Made by a program: the position numbers and the translations under genes. The notes below the pieces were generated by a model that was given only the letters and a program-made list of their open reading frames with translations, had not been told where the DNA came from and ran no database searches. Below are positions 34,966-43,862 of a DNA stretch of 64,000 nucleotides, piece after piece. Position 1 is the stretch's first letter, and every line of letters starts with the position of its first letter. The stretch is taken from NCBI RefSeq assembly GCF_900199375.1, contig NZ_LT900217.1, positions 558,001-622,000 of the forward strand, given 5' to 3'. This DNA is from Gordonibacter urolithinfaciens (GTDB taxonomy: Bacteria > Actinomycetota > Coriobacteriia > Coriobacteriales > Eggerthellaceae).

Positions 34966-37713
34966 CTACTTGCCGAGCGTGTCGTACGTGCACTTGGGAT
35001 GCTGGCCCGGATCGTCGTTCTCCCAGTCGATCCGCTTGATCTCACGGCAGCCCAGCTTGTCGTACTGGTCGTTGAAATAGGTGTCGCCCTCGATGAACTG
35101 GTCGCCCGTCACCGTCACGTCCGTGCGGTCGGCAGGATCGATGCACGGGTAGATGCGGCAGAGCAGGCCGCGGTTCGTCCACGTTCCCGTGGCCTCGTCG
35201 GAACCCCTGACCGTGCCATCCACCAAACAGCCGACGTTGGAGATGAACGCACCCTGGCTCCACGGCTCCTCCGCCGGAAGCTCCGGATACCACCACGAGG
35301 GCATGGCCTGCACAGTGCCCTTGATGATGGCCTGGTCGACATGGGCAACCTGCTTGATGCGGCCGCGCTCGTTCTCGATCCACACCCAGTCGCCGTCGCG
35401 CACACCGCAGGCACGGGCATCCTCGCGGTGCATGTACACGCTGGGATACGGGAAGATGGAGCGCGTACCCTGGCCGGGAACGCGGTTCTCAGAGTGGTAC
35501 AGGACCGAGACGCGGCCGCCGGTGGTCAGGCGCAGCGGGTACTTCTTGGCAAGCTCTGGATTCGAAAGCGGCGTCTCGGGCAGCTCGCGGTAGTACGGGA
35601 GCGCGCTGTAGTCCAGATCTTCCATGAGCGTGGGGTAGATCTCGGCCTTGCGGGTGGGCGTCGCGAAGCCCTTGGTCTGGCCGTTCGGCAGCGTCTCGGC
35701 GTACTTGAAGGAGCGGGTGGGACCGGGGAACCAGGTACCCTGCTCGCACAGCGTGGTGTAATCCACGTCGACCCCACGCGAGATACGGTGCTTGATGACA
35801 TCTTCGTAGGTCTCCCACGGCCAAGCCTCGGCCTGACCCATGCGGATGCCCAGGCCACGGAAGAAGTCGTAGTCCATAACGCGGTCACCCACCGGCTTGG
35901 AGCCACGGTCGCCGCACACCACGAAGTCGTTGGAATCCTCGGCGGTGGTGAAGCACGGGCGCTCGAGGGAGTCGCAGCCGGGGATGATGTAGTCGGCCAT
36001 AGCTGCGGCAGGGGTCTTCCAGTACTCGACGGAGACGATAAGCTCCAGGTTGTTCTTCATGATCTTGTACAGGCGCTGCGGATCGGGCGCCCAGGCGAAC
36101 GGGTTGGACGACCACATGATCATGGCCTTGATGGGATAGGGATCCCCGAACTCCATGGCATCGTATACCAGCACCGGCGAGCACAACAGCTGATGCAGCA
36201 TCGGGCGCGGAACGCCGAACATCTTCATGTAGGCGTCGTAAATCGGCTCGTAGCCCTTCCAGCTCATAGCGCGGAACTGGTCGTAGCCGATGTACTTCTT
36301 GCGAATCTCGGGCGTGACGAGCTCGGACATCTCCATCTCGGCATCGCGGTACGGGAACGGCTTGGAGCCGTCGGCCTGCACGACACCGGGCTCGCCCACG
36401 TACTCGCCGCCCGGCTTGTCGATGTAGTTGCAGATGATACGCAGAATGGTCTTGGTGATGCACAGGCGCGAGGCGTTCGGGCCGGCCTGGTCGCCGCCTC
36501 CGAGGCCCCAGGTGATGAACGCGTTGCCGTTGGTGGCGTACACGCGGGCGGAATCGGCGATCTTGTTCTCGGGGATGCCGGTGATGGGAGATGCCCACTG
36601 CGGGCTGTAGGGCTCGGCCATCTCCTTGATGGCATCCCAAGCGGTGTAGCACTCGACCGTGGAGCCGTCGAGCAGCGAGATGGTATGGGTACCGCTCAGA
36701 GCCGGGTCGACGTCGCCGTCGGCGAACCACTCGTTCTTGTCGGAGTTCCACAGCAAGATGTTGCTGGCAAGGTTGTCCCACACCACGAAGTCGGAGTGCG
36801 CGGCGCCTTCTTTAACCTGGTCGGCGCGAATGGTGTGCTTGGTCTTCTTGTCCAGCAGGAACGGGCCGTTCGACCACCACTTGATGAACTCCTCGTCGTA
36901 CCAGCCGTTCTCGATGACCTCGTGCAGCCAAGCCAGGGCAAGCGCATGGTCGGTGCCGGGGTAGATGGGCATCCAGATGTCGGCAAGCAGGGCCTGCGTG
37001 GTGCAGTACGGGTCGATGACGATCATCTTCGGCTTCTTGCCGGGGCGGTCCATCGCAGCCAGGTACTGGCGCCACATGGGGCTTTGCGGGCCATATTTCT
37101 CGGAAGCCGAAAGGCCCCACACCACGAACGTATCGGACTGGTCGATGCCCACCGGCGAGATGGCCTCGATAGGCCAGCCCACCATGGCCATGTTCAGCGT
37201 GTAGTTCCAGCACCAGCAGATGGTGCCGGGATCGATGACGTTGCCCGGGTTGCCGAGGTTGTTGAAGAAGCGGGTGCGCGCCCACAGGTGGTCGGAGCGG
37301 TACGTGCCCTCGGAAGAGACCAACGTCTCGGGGCCGTACTTGTCGATAAGCGCCTGCAGCTTGTCGGCGATCTCGTCCATCGCCTGCTCGTAGGGGATCT
37401 CCTCCCATTTGTCCTCGCCGCGCTCGCCGGCACGCTTCAGAGCATGGTTGATGCGCTTGGGATGGTAGTGCATCTGGATGGCCTTCTGGCCGCGCTCGCC
37501 CATGCGGTCGCACAGCACCGTACCCTCTTTCCAATTGCCGCGAATCTCCACCACGCGGTCGGTCTTGGTGTCGGCGCCGATGACGATGCCGCAGTTCATG
37601 TGGCAGTAGAAGCAGCGGGAATACGTCCATTGGACACCGGTCTCGTCGATGTACTTGTTCGGCATGTCGGCAGGAAGCTTGACCTCGACCCGTTCGGTCT
37701 TCTTAAGTTCCAT
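34966..37713 (-). CDS. Molybdopterin (bis-MGD) oxidoreductase, DMSO reductase family; candidate dehydroxylase
   Basis: A 915-residue catalytic subunit. Cys34, Cys37, Cys41 and Cys68 form the N-terminal [4Fe-4S] site. The segment PGTICWCWNYTLN lies where the family places the metal ligand, so a Cys ligand is possible. PLRLTTGGRVSVLYHSENR and IENERGRIKQ mark the C-terminal cofactor domain. The ATG at 37713 has AGAGGGG; there is no Tat signal, so the enzyme is probably cytoplasmic. No TorD chaperone or membrane subunit adjoins it. A LuxR regulator upstream and a small ferredoxin downstream recall the catechol dehydroxylase loci of Eggerthella and Gordonibacter. The substrate is unknown. Confidence 0.85.
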   Translation of the reverse strand: MELKKTERVEVKLPADMPNKYIDETGVQWTYSRCFYCHMNCGIVIGADTKTDRVVEIRGNWKEGTVLCDRMGERGQKAIQMHYHPKRINHALKRAGERGEDKWEEIPYEQAMDEIADKLQALIDKYGPETLVSSEGTYRSDHLWARTRFFNNLGNPGNVIDPGTICWCWNYTLNMAMVGWPIEAISPVGIDQSDTFVVWGLSASEKYGPQSPMWRQYLAAMDRPGKKPKMIVIDPYCTTQALLADIWMPIYPGTDHALALAWLHEVIENGWYDEEFIKWWSNGPFLLDKKTKHTIRADQVKEGAAHSDFVVWDNLASNILLWNSDKNEWFADGDVDPALSGTHTISLLDGSTVECYTAWDAIKEMAEPYSPQWASPITGIPENKIADSARVYATNGNAFITWGLGGGDQAGPNASRLCITKTILRIICNYIDKPGGEYVGEPGVVQADGSKPFPYRDAEMEMSELVTPEIRKKYIGYDQFRAMSWKGYEPIYDAYMKMFGVPRPMLHQLLCSPVLVYDAMEFGDPYPIKAMIMWSSNPFAWAPDPQRLYKIMKNNLELIVSVEYWKTPAAAMADYIIPGCDSLERPCFTTAEDSNDFVVCGDRGSKPVGDRVMDYDFFRGLGIRMGQAEAWPWETYEDVIKHRISRGVDVDYTTLCEQGTWFPGPTRSFKYAETLPNGQTKGFATPTRKAEIYPTLMEDLDYSALPYYRELPETPLSNPELAKKYPLRLTTGGRVSVLYHSENRVPGQGTRSIFPYPSVYMHREDARACGVRDGDWVWIENERGRIKQVAHVDQAIIKGTVQAMPSWWYPELPAEEPWSQGAFISNVGCLVDGTVRGSDEATGTWTNRGLLCRIYPCIDPADRTDVTVTGDQFIEGDTYFNDQYDKLGCREIKRIDWENDDPGQHPKCTYDTLGK

Positions 37714-37768
37714 TGAAGCCCCTCTCGAATAGTCTGTGCGGGGCATTCTCCCAGCCCCGCGAAAGTCA

Positions 37769-37799
37769 CATGCGAGCAAGCCCGGGTTCCGCTCGCATG
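37769..37799 (-). promoter_or_regulatory. Inverted repeat upstream of the molybdoenzyme gene
   Basis: CATGCGAGC and GCTCGCATG, 13 bases apart, centred 71 bases before the ATG. The spacing suits a dimeric regulator, for instance the LuxR protein encoded next door, near the promoter. Confidence 0.45.
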
Positions 37800-37850
37800 C
37801 CGTTGAGACCATTCTATTGAGGGAGGGAGCGGAGGGCATGACGCGCCCAA

Positions 37851-37905
37851 GGTGGTTTCCCCAGCCTATTCCGGGGAGGGAGCCTAGGATGAGAGGCAGG
37901 GTGAG
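37851..37905 (-). promoter_or_regulatory. Candidate regulatory site B, upstream of the molybdoenzyme gene
   Basis: GGTGGTTTCCCCAGCCTATT (37851-37870) resembles site A, and AGGGTGAG (37898-37905) matches the motif repeated before the chaperone and MoxR genes. It lies between the LuxR gene's end and the molybdoenzyme start. Confidence 0.4.
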
Positions 37906-37960
37906 GCAGAGACGTGCCCCCGCCCCCGCCGATGCCGGCTGGGGCGGGGGCGGGGCGCGA

Positions 37961-40708
37961 TTATTCGTCCTCGCCGTCGTGGACGATAGAGAAGGCGTCG
38001 ATGCGGTTGGTGACGCCCAGCTTGCTGTAGATACCGCCCACGTGGCTTTTCACCGTGTTCAGCGACACGGTGAGCATCTCCGCAATCTCGCGCCTGGAAA
38101 GGCCCGCGTCAAGGAGCTCCAGCACTTCGCACTCGCGCTCGGTCAAGCCGAAGCGGGCCATAGGATTCGCCGTACGCTCCAGCACCGTCTCCTCGGCTTC
38201 GTTGGCTCCGAAGCGATGCAGCACCGCCTTCGCAAGCTGACGGGCCTGTCCGCCGGATTTGCGCACGTCCACGATCTCGTGGAGCAGCGCGCGGATTTTC
38301 CCGCCGGCACGCAAGAAGGGGCCTACCACCTGCTGGCCGGCTTGCAGCCTGAGCGCGCGGTTGAGGTACATGAGCGCATCGGAGCGCCTTCCGCATGCCG
38401 CCAAACGCTCGGTCGCCCGAAGGGAAAGCTCAAGCTCGCGCAAGCCGAGCCCCGCTCCGCACGCGCGCTCGACGAGCGGCAGGATGTCGTCGGGGTCGCC
38501 GACGCTTCCCGAAGCATCGTCCACGGCAGCGCGCACGGCCAAGCCGGCCAGCTCGAAGTCGATATCACCCCGGCCGATGCCCGCCTCGAGGCGCCTCGCC
38601 GCCGCATCCGCCTCGGGGATATACCCCATAGCCAACGCAACCTGGGCTTGCCTGACATGCACGAGCAGGTTGATGCTGCGCGGCACGCTTGCCGTGCCCA
38701 TCTGCAGTGCCGTCTTCGTTATCAGGTTGAAAGCCTGGGCGTGCTTCCCCGCCGCCGCGTAGTAATGGGCGCGCTCGGCCTCGGCCTCGTAGAGCATATC
38801 CACGTTGCGAGACGTGGACACGATACGGTGGGCACGCTCGACGCACTCGCGCGCCTCTTCCAACCGGTCCATCTCCACGCAGAGGTATCCCTTGGAGGCA
38901 AGCAGCGATCCGTACGGGATAACGGTATCGGGACATTCGGCAAGCGCCTTCTCGCACAGCTCGAGGGCTTCCTTCAACTCTCCTTGCGCAATGCGCAAGG
39001 AGATGATGCCCATGCGGCACATGGCAAGGTAGAAGTCCGATTTACCCAGCTCGGCCATGACCTCCGCCTGCAGATAGTTCTTCAGTGCCTCGTCGAAGCG
39101 GCCTCTGCGTGCATACGATTCCGCCAGCGAGTGCAGCAGCAGGCAACGCTGCGGAAGGGAGAGCTCTTCCTCGTGGGAGCGCAGGATAGCCTCGCTTTTG
39201 GCCATGGCTTCATCGTGAAGGCAGTCCATCTCAAGGCATTTTGCCCGGAACAGGTCAACCACGATCGAGGCATCGGGTCCGTCCTGACCAGGCTCGTGGG
39301 CTGCGGCGCGCTCGAACACCTCGATCCAGCGCAAGCCCTCGTCCGTTCGGGCGCAGATAACGTACCCCCATGCCGCATGGAGCGCCAACTGGGGAGACTC
39401 GGTGAACCGAGCTGCCGTGATGCGGCTGATCCAATCGAAGTAGGACATGCCGGTGCGCTGCGATTCATATCCCGAGGCCTGGGCCAGGTTCTCGATGAAG
39501 TTGGAATCTGACGCCATCAGCAGGTACTTCGCCGCCTCGGAGGTCATCTGGTGCGCCTCGTACCAGTCGCTTGCCGTCCGGCAGAGCTCAAGCAGATGGT
39601 TGGCGTCCATTTGCCCCTGCTTCATGCGCAGCCACCGGCGAAACAGCGGATGGAACTCGAACCAGCCCGCCTCGTTGGCGCACGGGCTGAGAAAGCACCC
39701 CCGTATGCGCAAATCGCGCAGGACGAACTTGGAGTCGGTGCGCCCGGTCAGCGCATTGCACAAGTCGGCGCACACCGTATCGGTCAGCGCTACCTCTATC
39801 ACGAACTGCGCCAGATCTTCGGGCAGCGCATCCAACACGCTGCTGCGGAAGAAACGGTTGAGCATCTGGCCGAGCGCGCGCTCGTCCACCGTTGCAGAAC
39901 AGTCGATCGACCCGCGGACAAGCGCATCGGCATACGTGCGAACACCGAGCGACCAGCCGTTCGTTATACCCCACAGATCAGCCGCAAGCGCCTTTAAATC
40001 CCGCGCATCCAGCTTGATGGGTGTTTCGGAAACGTAGGAGACCCGAGGCGATGTCTGAGCGTCCATGGCCTGTCTCAAGATGGCCTCCACCTCGTCTTGG
40101 CTGAAATTGAGCTTATCCGAGGGGAACATGCGCACCTCGTCACGAAAAGCCAAATCGATGTGCTCCCACAACAGGTAGTTTCCCGAGGCTACCACGTGCA
40201 CCGTTTCGGGGAAATAGCGCGCCGCCGAATTGAGGAATTCCGCTATGGCGTCGGGGGCCGCCCTATGTAGGTCGTCGACGAGCAAAACCACATCCACCCC
40301 CACATCGGAGGCGCGTTCAAGCAGGAAGTTGCTGAGCGCAACCCAAAAATAAGTAGGGTTTTCCTGGTAAAGCCGAACCAGCTCGACCATATCGAGCTCG
40401 GACCATACCGTATGCAGGGCGGCAAGCACATGGCGCGCCAACCTATCGCAGTCGTCGGCATCATCCACCGACAACCAGGCTGTTCGCCAATGCTCGGCAT
40501 CATCACCAAGGCGCCGGTACGCTTCCGCCAGAAAGCCGCTTCTTGCCGACCCCACCGGAGCCTCAACCGTCACGATCTTGCCGCTCAAGCACTCGATCAG
40601 GCTTTGCAGCGCACCGTCCCGGTCGATGGAGAGAGACGAGCGGCGAGGTGGAGTGATCTTCGCCAAAGCAACGTCATGCGAAACCTTCATAGGTATGCCT
40701 GCCGCCAT
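37961..40708 (-). CDS. Large LuxR-family (MalT/LAL-type) transcriptional regulator
   Basis: A 915-residue regulator. An N-terminal STAND-type ATPase domain has a degraded P-loop (APVGSARSGFL; the Lys is replaced by Arg) and a Walker B VVLLVDDLHRA. A long array of TPR-like helices follows (about residues 400-830). The C-terminal HTH reads LTERECEVLELLDAGLSRRE and ends NTVKSHVGGIYSKLG. In Eggerthellaceae such regulators often adjoin inducible molybdoenzymes. The ATG at 40708 follows GGGGGAAGGACC. It lies 48 bases after the chaperone gene, so the two are probably cotranscribed. Confidence 0.85.
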   Translation of the reverse strand: MAAGIPMKVSHDVALAKITPPRRSSLSIDRDGALQSLIECLSGKIVTVEAPVGSARSGFLAEAYRRLGDDAEHWRTAWLSVDDADDCDRLARHVLAALHTVWSELDMVELVRLYQENPTYFWVALSNFLLERASDVGVDVVLLVDDLHRAAPDAIAEFLNSAARYFPETVHVVASGNYLLWEHIDLAFRDEVRMFPSDKLNFSQDEVEAILRQAMDAQTSPRVSYVSETPIKLDARDLKALAADLWGITNGWSLGVRTYADALVRGSIDCSATVDERALGQMLNRFFRSSVLDALPEDLAQFVIEVALTDTVCADLCNALTGRTDSKFVLRDLRIRGCFLSPCANEAGWFEFHPLFRRWLRMKQGQMDANHLLELCRTASDWYEAHQMTSEAAKYLLMASDSNFIENLAQASGYESQRTGMSYFDWISRITAARFTESPQLALHAAWGYVICARTDEGLRWIEVFERAAAHEPGQDGPDASIVVDLFRAKCLEMDCLHDEAMAKSEAILRSHEEELSLPQRCLLLHSLAESYARRGRFDEALKNYLQAEVMAELGKSDFYLAMCRMGIISLRIAQGELKEALELCEKALAECPDTVIPYGSLLASKGYLCVEMDRLEEARECVERAHRIVSTSRNVDMLYEAEAERAHYYAAAGKHAQAFNLITKTALQMGTASVPRSINLLVHVRQAQVALAMGYIPEADAAARRLEAGIGRGDIDFELAGLAVRAAVDDASGSVGDPDDILPLVERACGAGLGLRELELSLRATERLAACGRRSDALMYLNRALRLQAGQQVVGPFLRAGGKIRALLHEIVDVRKSGGQARQLAKAVLHRFGANEAEETVLERTANPMARFGLTERECEVLELLDAGLSRREIAEMLTVSLNTVKSHVGGIYSKLGVTNRIDAFSIVHDGEDE

Positions 40709-40756
40709 GGTCCTTCCCCCTTGCCAACCCGTGCGCTGCCGGTATCCACCCTGCCA

Positions 40757-42115
40757 TTATGCTACTTTTCCTACCGCCGGAGCAGACCCTGCCGGCATTT
40801 GCAGAGAAGCATCTTCAATCAACGTGGAGCACGCCACCAGATCCTCGCTTGCCTTGAGGCGCAAGGCACCCTCGCGCGCCAGGTAAAGATAGCCGCTGCT
40901 TTCAACCTCTTCGCGCATCTGGGCGCCCCGGCCCTGCGCCGAAGAGGCGAAGAACGCATCGACGTCGGCGTCGGTTATCTCAAGGCCGCGATACCTGGCC
41001 CACGCGTCGAGCGCAGCCCCCTGGCGCAGCTGGGCGCGTGCCTGCATAAGCACCATCATGCGGTACTCCTCCTCGCTCGAGCCTTGCGCGCTCAGAAGCT
41101 CGTCGACCGTCGTATGCTGGGCGCGGGCCTGCTCGTACAGCGAATCCATCATCTGGTCGGCCACGGCATCGTAGGCCGCATCGGGAAGGTAGCCCTCGAT
41201 GCGCTTGGCAAGCTCGCCCGCCGCGAGGAAGTTGCGGTAATGGCGCATCTGCTCCGCCTTTTGCCGCTCAAGCTCCTTGCGGGACAGCTCCCGCAGTTCA
41301 ACCACGCTGCTGGCGCCGGGAATGCTCTGGGAGATGAAGTCGTCGTTCAGCACGCAGGCCACCTCGCGCATGATAGCCTCCACTTTCACCTCCGCGCACA
41401 CAGAAGGACCCGAAAGCGTCCCATCGAGCTCCTCGCGCGTCAGCAGCAGGAAATCGACGTGCACCATGCTGCCCACGGGCGCATGGGCAAGCGCCTCGTC
41501 GAAGCCATCCGGCATCTGCCCCGAGCCCGCTCGGTACAAGCGGTTGGCGAAGCACAGCTGCTCGAAGCGCTCTCCGTCCTTCAGGCAGTCCATCGATATC
41601 TGCACCACATCGCCCTCGGCAACCTGGGTGCGGCTCTCATCGGGTTCGACGCCGGTGTAGGTCTGCGCCACTTCCTCCATCCGCGCATCGATTTCGGCCT
41701 CGCTCACCGAAACGGGCGGAACCGCCAGCTCAAGGGGTTCGTAGGAGGAAAGCGTCACGGCGCCGAGGCGCGTCCACGTTGCATCGAAGACTAAATCCCC
41801 TTCGGCTTCCAATCTGCGATCGGCATCGAAGATTGGCGCGCCCACCACCGAGTAGTCTTCGCTTTCCGATGACAGGGCAAACGGTGCGACGAAGTTCTTC
41901 ATGGTTTGCGTCACCAGCGACGCCGCCTCGGATACGCCAAGCGCGCTCTCGAGCAGCTGGCGTGCCGTCTCGTTGCCGCCCAGATCGATGTTGTTTCGCT
42001 GGGCCACCACCAAGCAGGCGCCGCGCTCGAGCGACTCCAGCTCGCTTGCAGCCACGCGCACCGTCAGCGTTACCGACTCGTCCTCAACACGCCTGCCCTC
42101 AACCCGGATCTCCAT
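40757..42115 (-). CDS. Trigger-factor-like chaperone / FKBP-type isomerase
   Basis: A 452-residue protein with the trigger factor layout: an N-terminal domain, a central FKBP-type domain (VAEGDVVQISMDCLKDGERF; then MPDGFDEALAHAPVGSMVHV) and a helical C-terminal chaperone domain from about residue 250. The N-terminal domain lacks the GFRxGxxP ribosome-docking signature, so it is a specialised paralogue rather than Tig. The ATG at 42115 follows AAGGAGGATGAAAGC. It shares its upstream region with the divergent MoxR/VWA pair, suggesting a dedicated folding role for the local molybdoenzyme (inference). Confidence 0.75.
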   Translation of the reverse strand: MEIRVEGRRVEDESVTLTVRVAASELESLERGACLVVAQRNNIDLGGNETARQLLESALGVSEAASLVTQTMKNFVAPFALSSESEDYSVVGAPIFDADRRLEAEGDLVFDATWTRLGAVTLSSYEPLELAVPPVSVSEAEIDARMEEVAQTYTGVEPDESRTQVAEGDVVQISMDCLKDGERFEQLCFANRLYRAGSGQMPDGFDEALAHAPVGSMVHVDFLLLTREELDGTLSGPSVCAEVKVEAIMREVACVLNDDFISQSIPGASSVVELRELSRKELERQKAEQMRHYRNFLAAGELAKRIEGYLPDAAYDAVADQMMDSLYEQARAQHTTVDELLSAQGSSEEEYRMMVLMQARAQLRQGAALDAWARYRGLEITDADVDAFFASSAQGRGAQMREEVESSGYLYLAREGALRLKASEDLVACSTLIEDASLQMPAGSAPAVGKVA

Positions 42116-42192
42116 GCTTTCATCCTCCTTGTGCGCCATCATGCCAACACCGCAAACCATCCCCGCAGTGCGCTTTCGACGATAGTGAACCC

Positions 42193-42242
42193 CTCTCACC
42201 CCTCCGTACAGCTACTACCCGGGTGGTTTGACAGGGTGAGAG
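42193..42242. promoter_or_regulatory. Candidate regulatory site C, inverted CTCTCACCC/GGGTGAGAG
   Basis: CTCTCACCC (42193-42201) and GGGTGAGAG (42234-42242) are perfect inverted copies, with GTGGTTT (42223-42229) between them as in sites A and B. It lies about 80-125 bases before the chaperone gene. Confidence 0.45.
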
Positions 42243-42334
42243 ACAGGGCGAGATCGAATGCCCGCAACCATCCTTCTTTTCTTCAGAGTCCAAGAAGGAA
42301 ACGTATCGCCTGATCACGTTCATTTCGCCCCGTG

Positions 42335-42398
42335 TTTCACCCTATCATTTCACCCTTTCGAGCGCATGAAGTCGCCCCGGGTGGGCGCTAGGGTGAAA
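42335..42398. promoter_or_regulatory. Candidate regulatory site D, three TTTCACCCT copies
   Basis: TTTCACCCT at 42335-42343 and 42348-42356, and its complement AGGGTGAAA at 42390-42398, lie just before the MoxR gene. Together with site C, five copies of the GGGTGA core fall within 210 bases of the divergent region. Confidence 0.45.
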
Positions 42399-42433
42399 GC
42401 ACGAGCCATACCGACCAGGAAACGAGGGGGATC

Positions 42434-43858
42434 ATGCGGTTTGAAAACCTCGCCAAACACTATATTCCCGCCCTGCAGTCATACGGGATTACCATCCCCC
42501 AAGACGGAGAAGGGCGCTTCATGCTTTTCGAGGAAGACGGGACCATCGTGCCCGAAGTGCGCAAGCAGATAATTCCGTTGGGCGAAGAGGGCTTGATTCC
42601 CCAAAAGCTCATGCAGGACGCGGTTTTGCAGTACCTCGACTACCAGCAGCAAGAAGACGACATCCTGGCAACCTACGCGCTCGCGGAGCTTCACGAACGC
42701 CAGCTCGATGCGCATCTGGCTTTGTGGCAGACGATGGTCGATGCCGCCAAGGCCGGCCGCGCCTTCACCGATGTCGAGCTGGCCTGCTACGAGAAGGATA
42801 TCTCCCGTGCGCGCAAAGACCTGAACGCCGCGCGCAGCAACGCGCGGGCCGACATAGCCGAGCGCGCCCAAGCGCTGCACGACCGCGAGACCATACGGCG
42901 CTACGGCCTGCTGTTCGACCGCGAGATGATACAGGACATCGATACGCTGGTCGGCAACGCCCTCTCGGCGCGCCCCACCCTCCTCGTCGGCGACAAAGGC
43001 ATAGCGAAAACCCAAATGGCGAAGTTCGTCATGCGCCTCTACGGCACCGAGCCGCTCATCGTCTCGGTCAAGGGCGACATGATGAGCGACGAGCTGGTAG
43101 GGAAGATGGTTCACGATGCCCCCCGCAATACGTTCGTGTTCGAGGAAGGAGCCCTTCCCCGCGCCATGCGCGCCGGCGTTCCACTGCTGCTCGACGAAAT
43201 CAACTTCGGCGATCAGGCGATCATCGCGCGTTTGCAGGACATCCTTCTCAAGGGCCCCGGCGAATCGGTGTTTTTGCAGGAAGAGGGCATCGACCTGGTA
43301 GTACAGCCCGGATTCACCGTGTTCGCCACCGCCAACGAAGCATCGGCGCGATATCGGCACCGCGAGGTCCTAGACCCCGCCATCCGCGACCGCTTTGAGG
43401 TCATCGAGCGAACCTATCCCGACCTTGATCGGGATCCCCTGCGCCGTCCCAGCCCCTCCCTGATGCGGCTCGCCCTCTGCGAGGCGGTCGATGCCGACGG
43501 GGTTTTCAGCCGCCATCTCGACCGCGACCTGCTGAACGCCTTGGTGCATCTTGCCACCTTGACCGAGCACCTCTATGCCGTGCCGGCGAAAGACGCGGCC
43601 ATCTCGCTTGAGAAAGACCAAGCTGGCAGCATCGTGCGCGAAGACACCGCCCCTTTGCTGACCGACTGCATCACGCCGCGCGCCCTCAATCGCGCCGTCC
43701 AGGACAGCGCAGGAGGAAACCTGCCCGGACGCCACCTTGACCTCTACCTCATCGACAAGCTGCTGCGCACCCTTGACCAAGCAGGATCGAACCATAACGC
43801 CAGCCTAGCGCGGCAAGCCGCCCTGCTGGTGGGCATCGACCTAAGCCCGGTTGGCTGA
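42434..43858 (+). CDS. MoxR-type AAA+ ATPase
   Basis: A 474-residue protein. Residues 1-165 form a helical N-terminal region. The AAA domain has Walker A LLVGDKGIAKTQ, a MoxR-like insert (SDELVGKMVHD), Walker B PLLLDEINFG, and sensor 1 in VFATANEAS. MoxR ATPases pair with VWA proteins to remodel enzymes, e.g. CoxD/CoxE for Mo-CO dehydrogenase, NorQ/NorD and RavA/ViaA. The next gene is such a VWA protein, four bases on. The ATG follows GAGGGGGATC. It is probably an activase or metal-centre maturation factor for the molybdoenzyme; the target is inferred. Confidence 0.85.
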   Translation: MRFENLAKHYIPALQSYGITIPQDGEGRFMLFEEDGTIVPEVRKQIIPLGEEGLIPQKLMQDAVLQYLDYQQQEDDILATYALAELHERQLDAHLALWQTMVDAAKAGRAFTDVELACYEKDISRARKDLNAARSNARADIAERAQALHDRETIRRYGLLFDREMIQDIDTLVGNALSARPTLLVGDKGIAKTQMAKFVMRLYGTEPLIVSVKGDMMSDELVGKMVHDAPRNTFVFEEGALPRAMRAGVPLLLDEINFGDQAIIARLQDILLKGPGESVFLQEEGIDLVVQPGFTVFATANEASARYRHREVLDPAIRDRFEVIERTYPDLDRDPLRRPSPSLMRLALCEAVDADGVFSRHLDRDLLNALVHLATLTEHLYAVPAKDAAISLEKDQAGSIVREDTAPLLTDCITPRALNRAVQDSAGGNLPGRHLDLYLIDKLLRTLDQAGSNHNASLARQAALLVGIDLSPVG

Positions 43859-43862
43859 ACCC

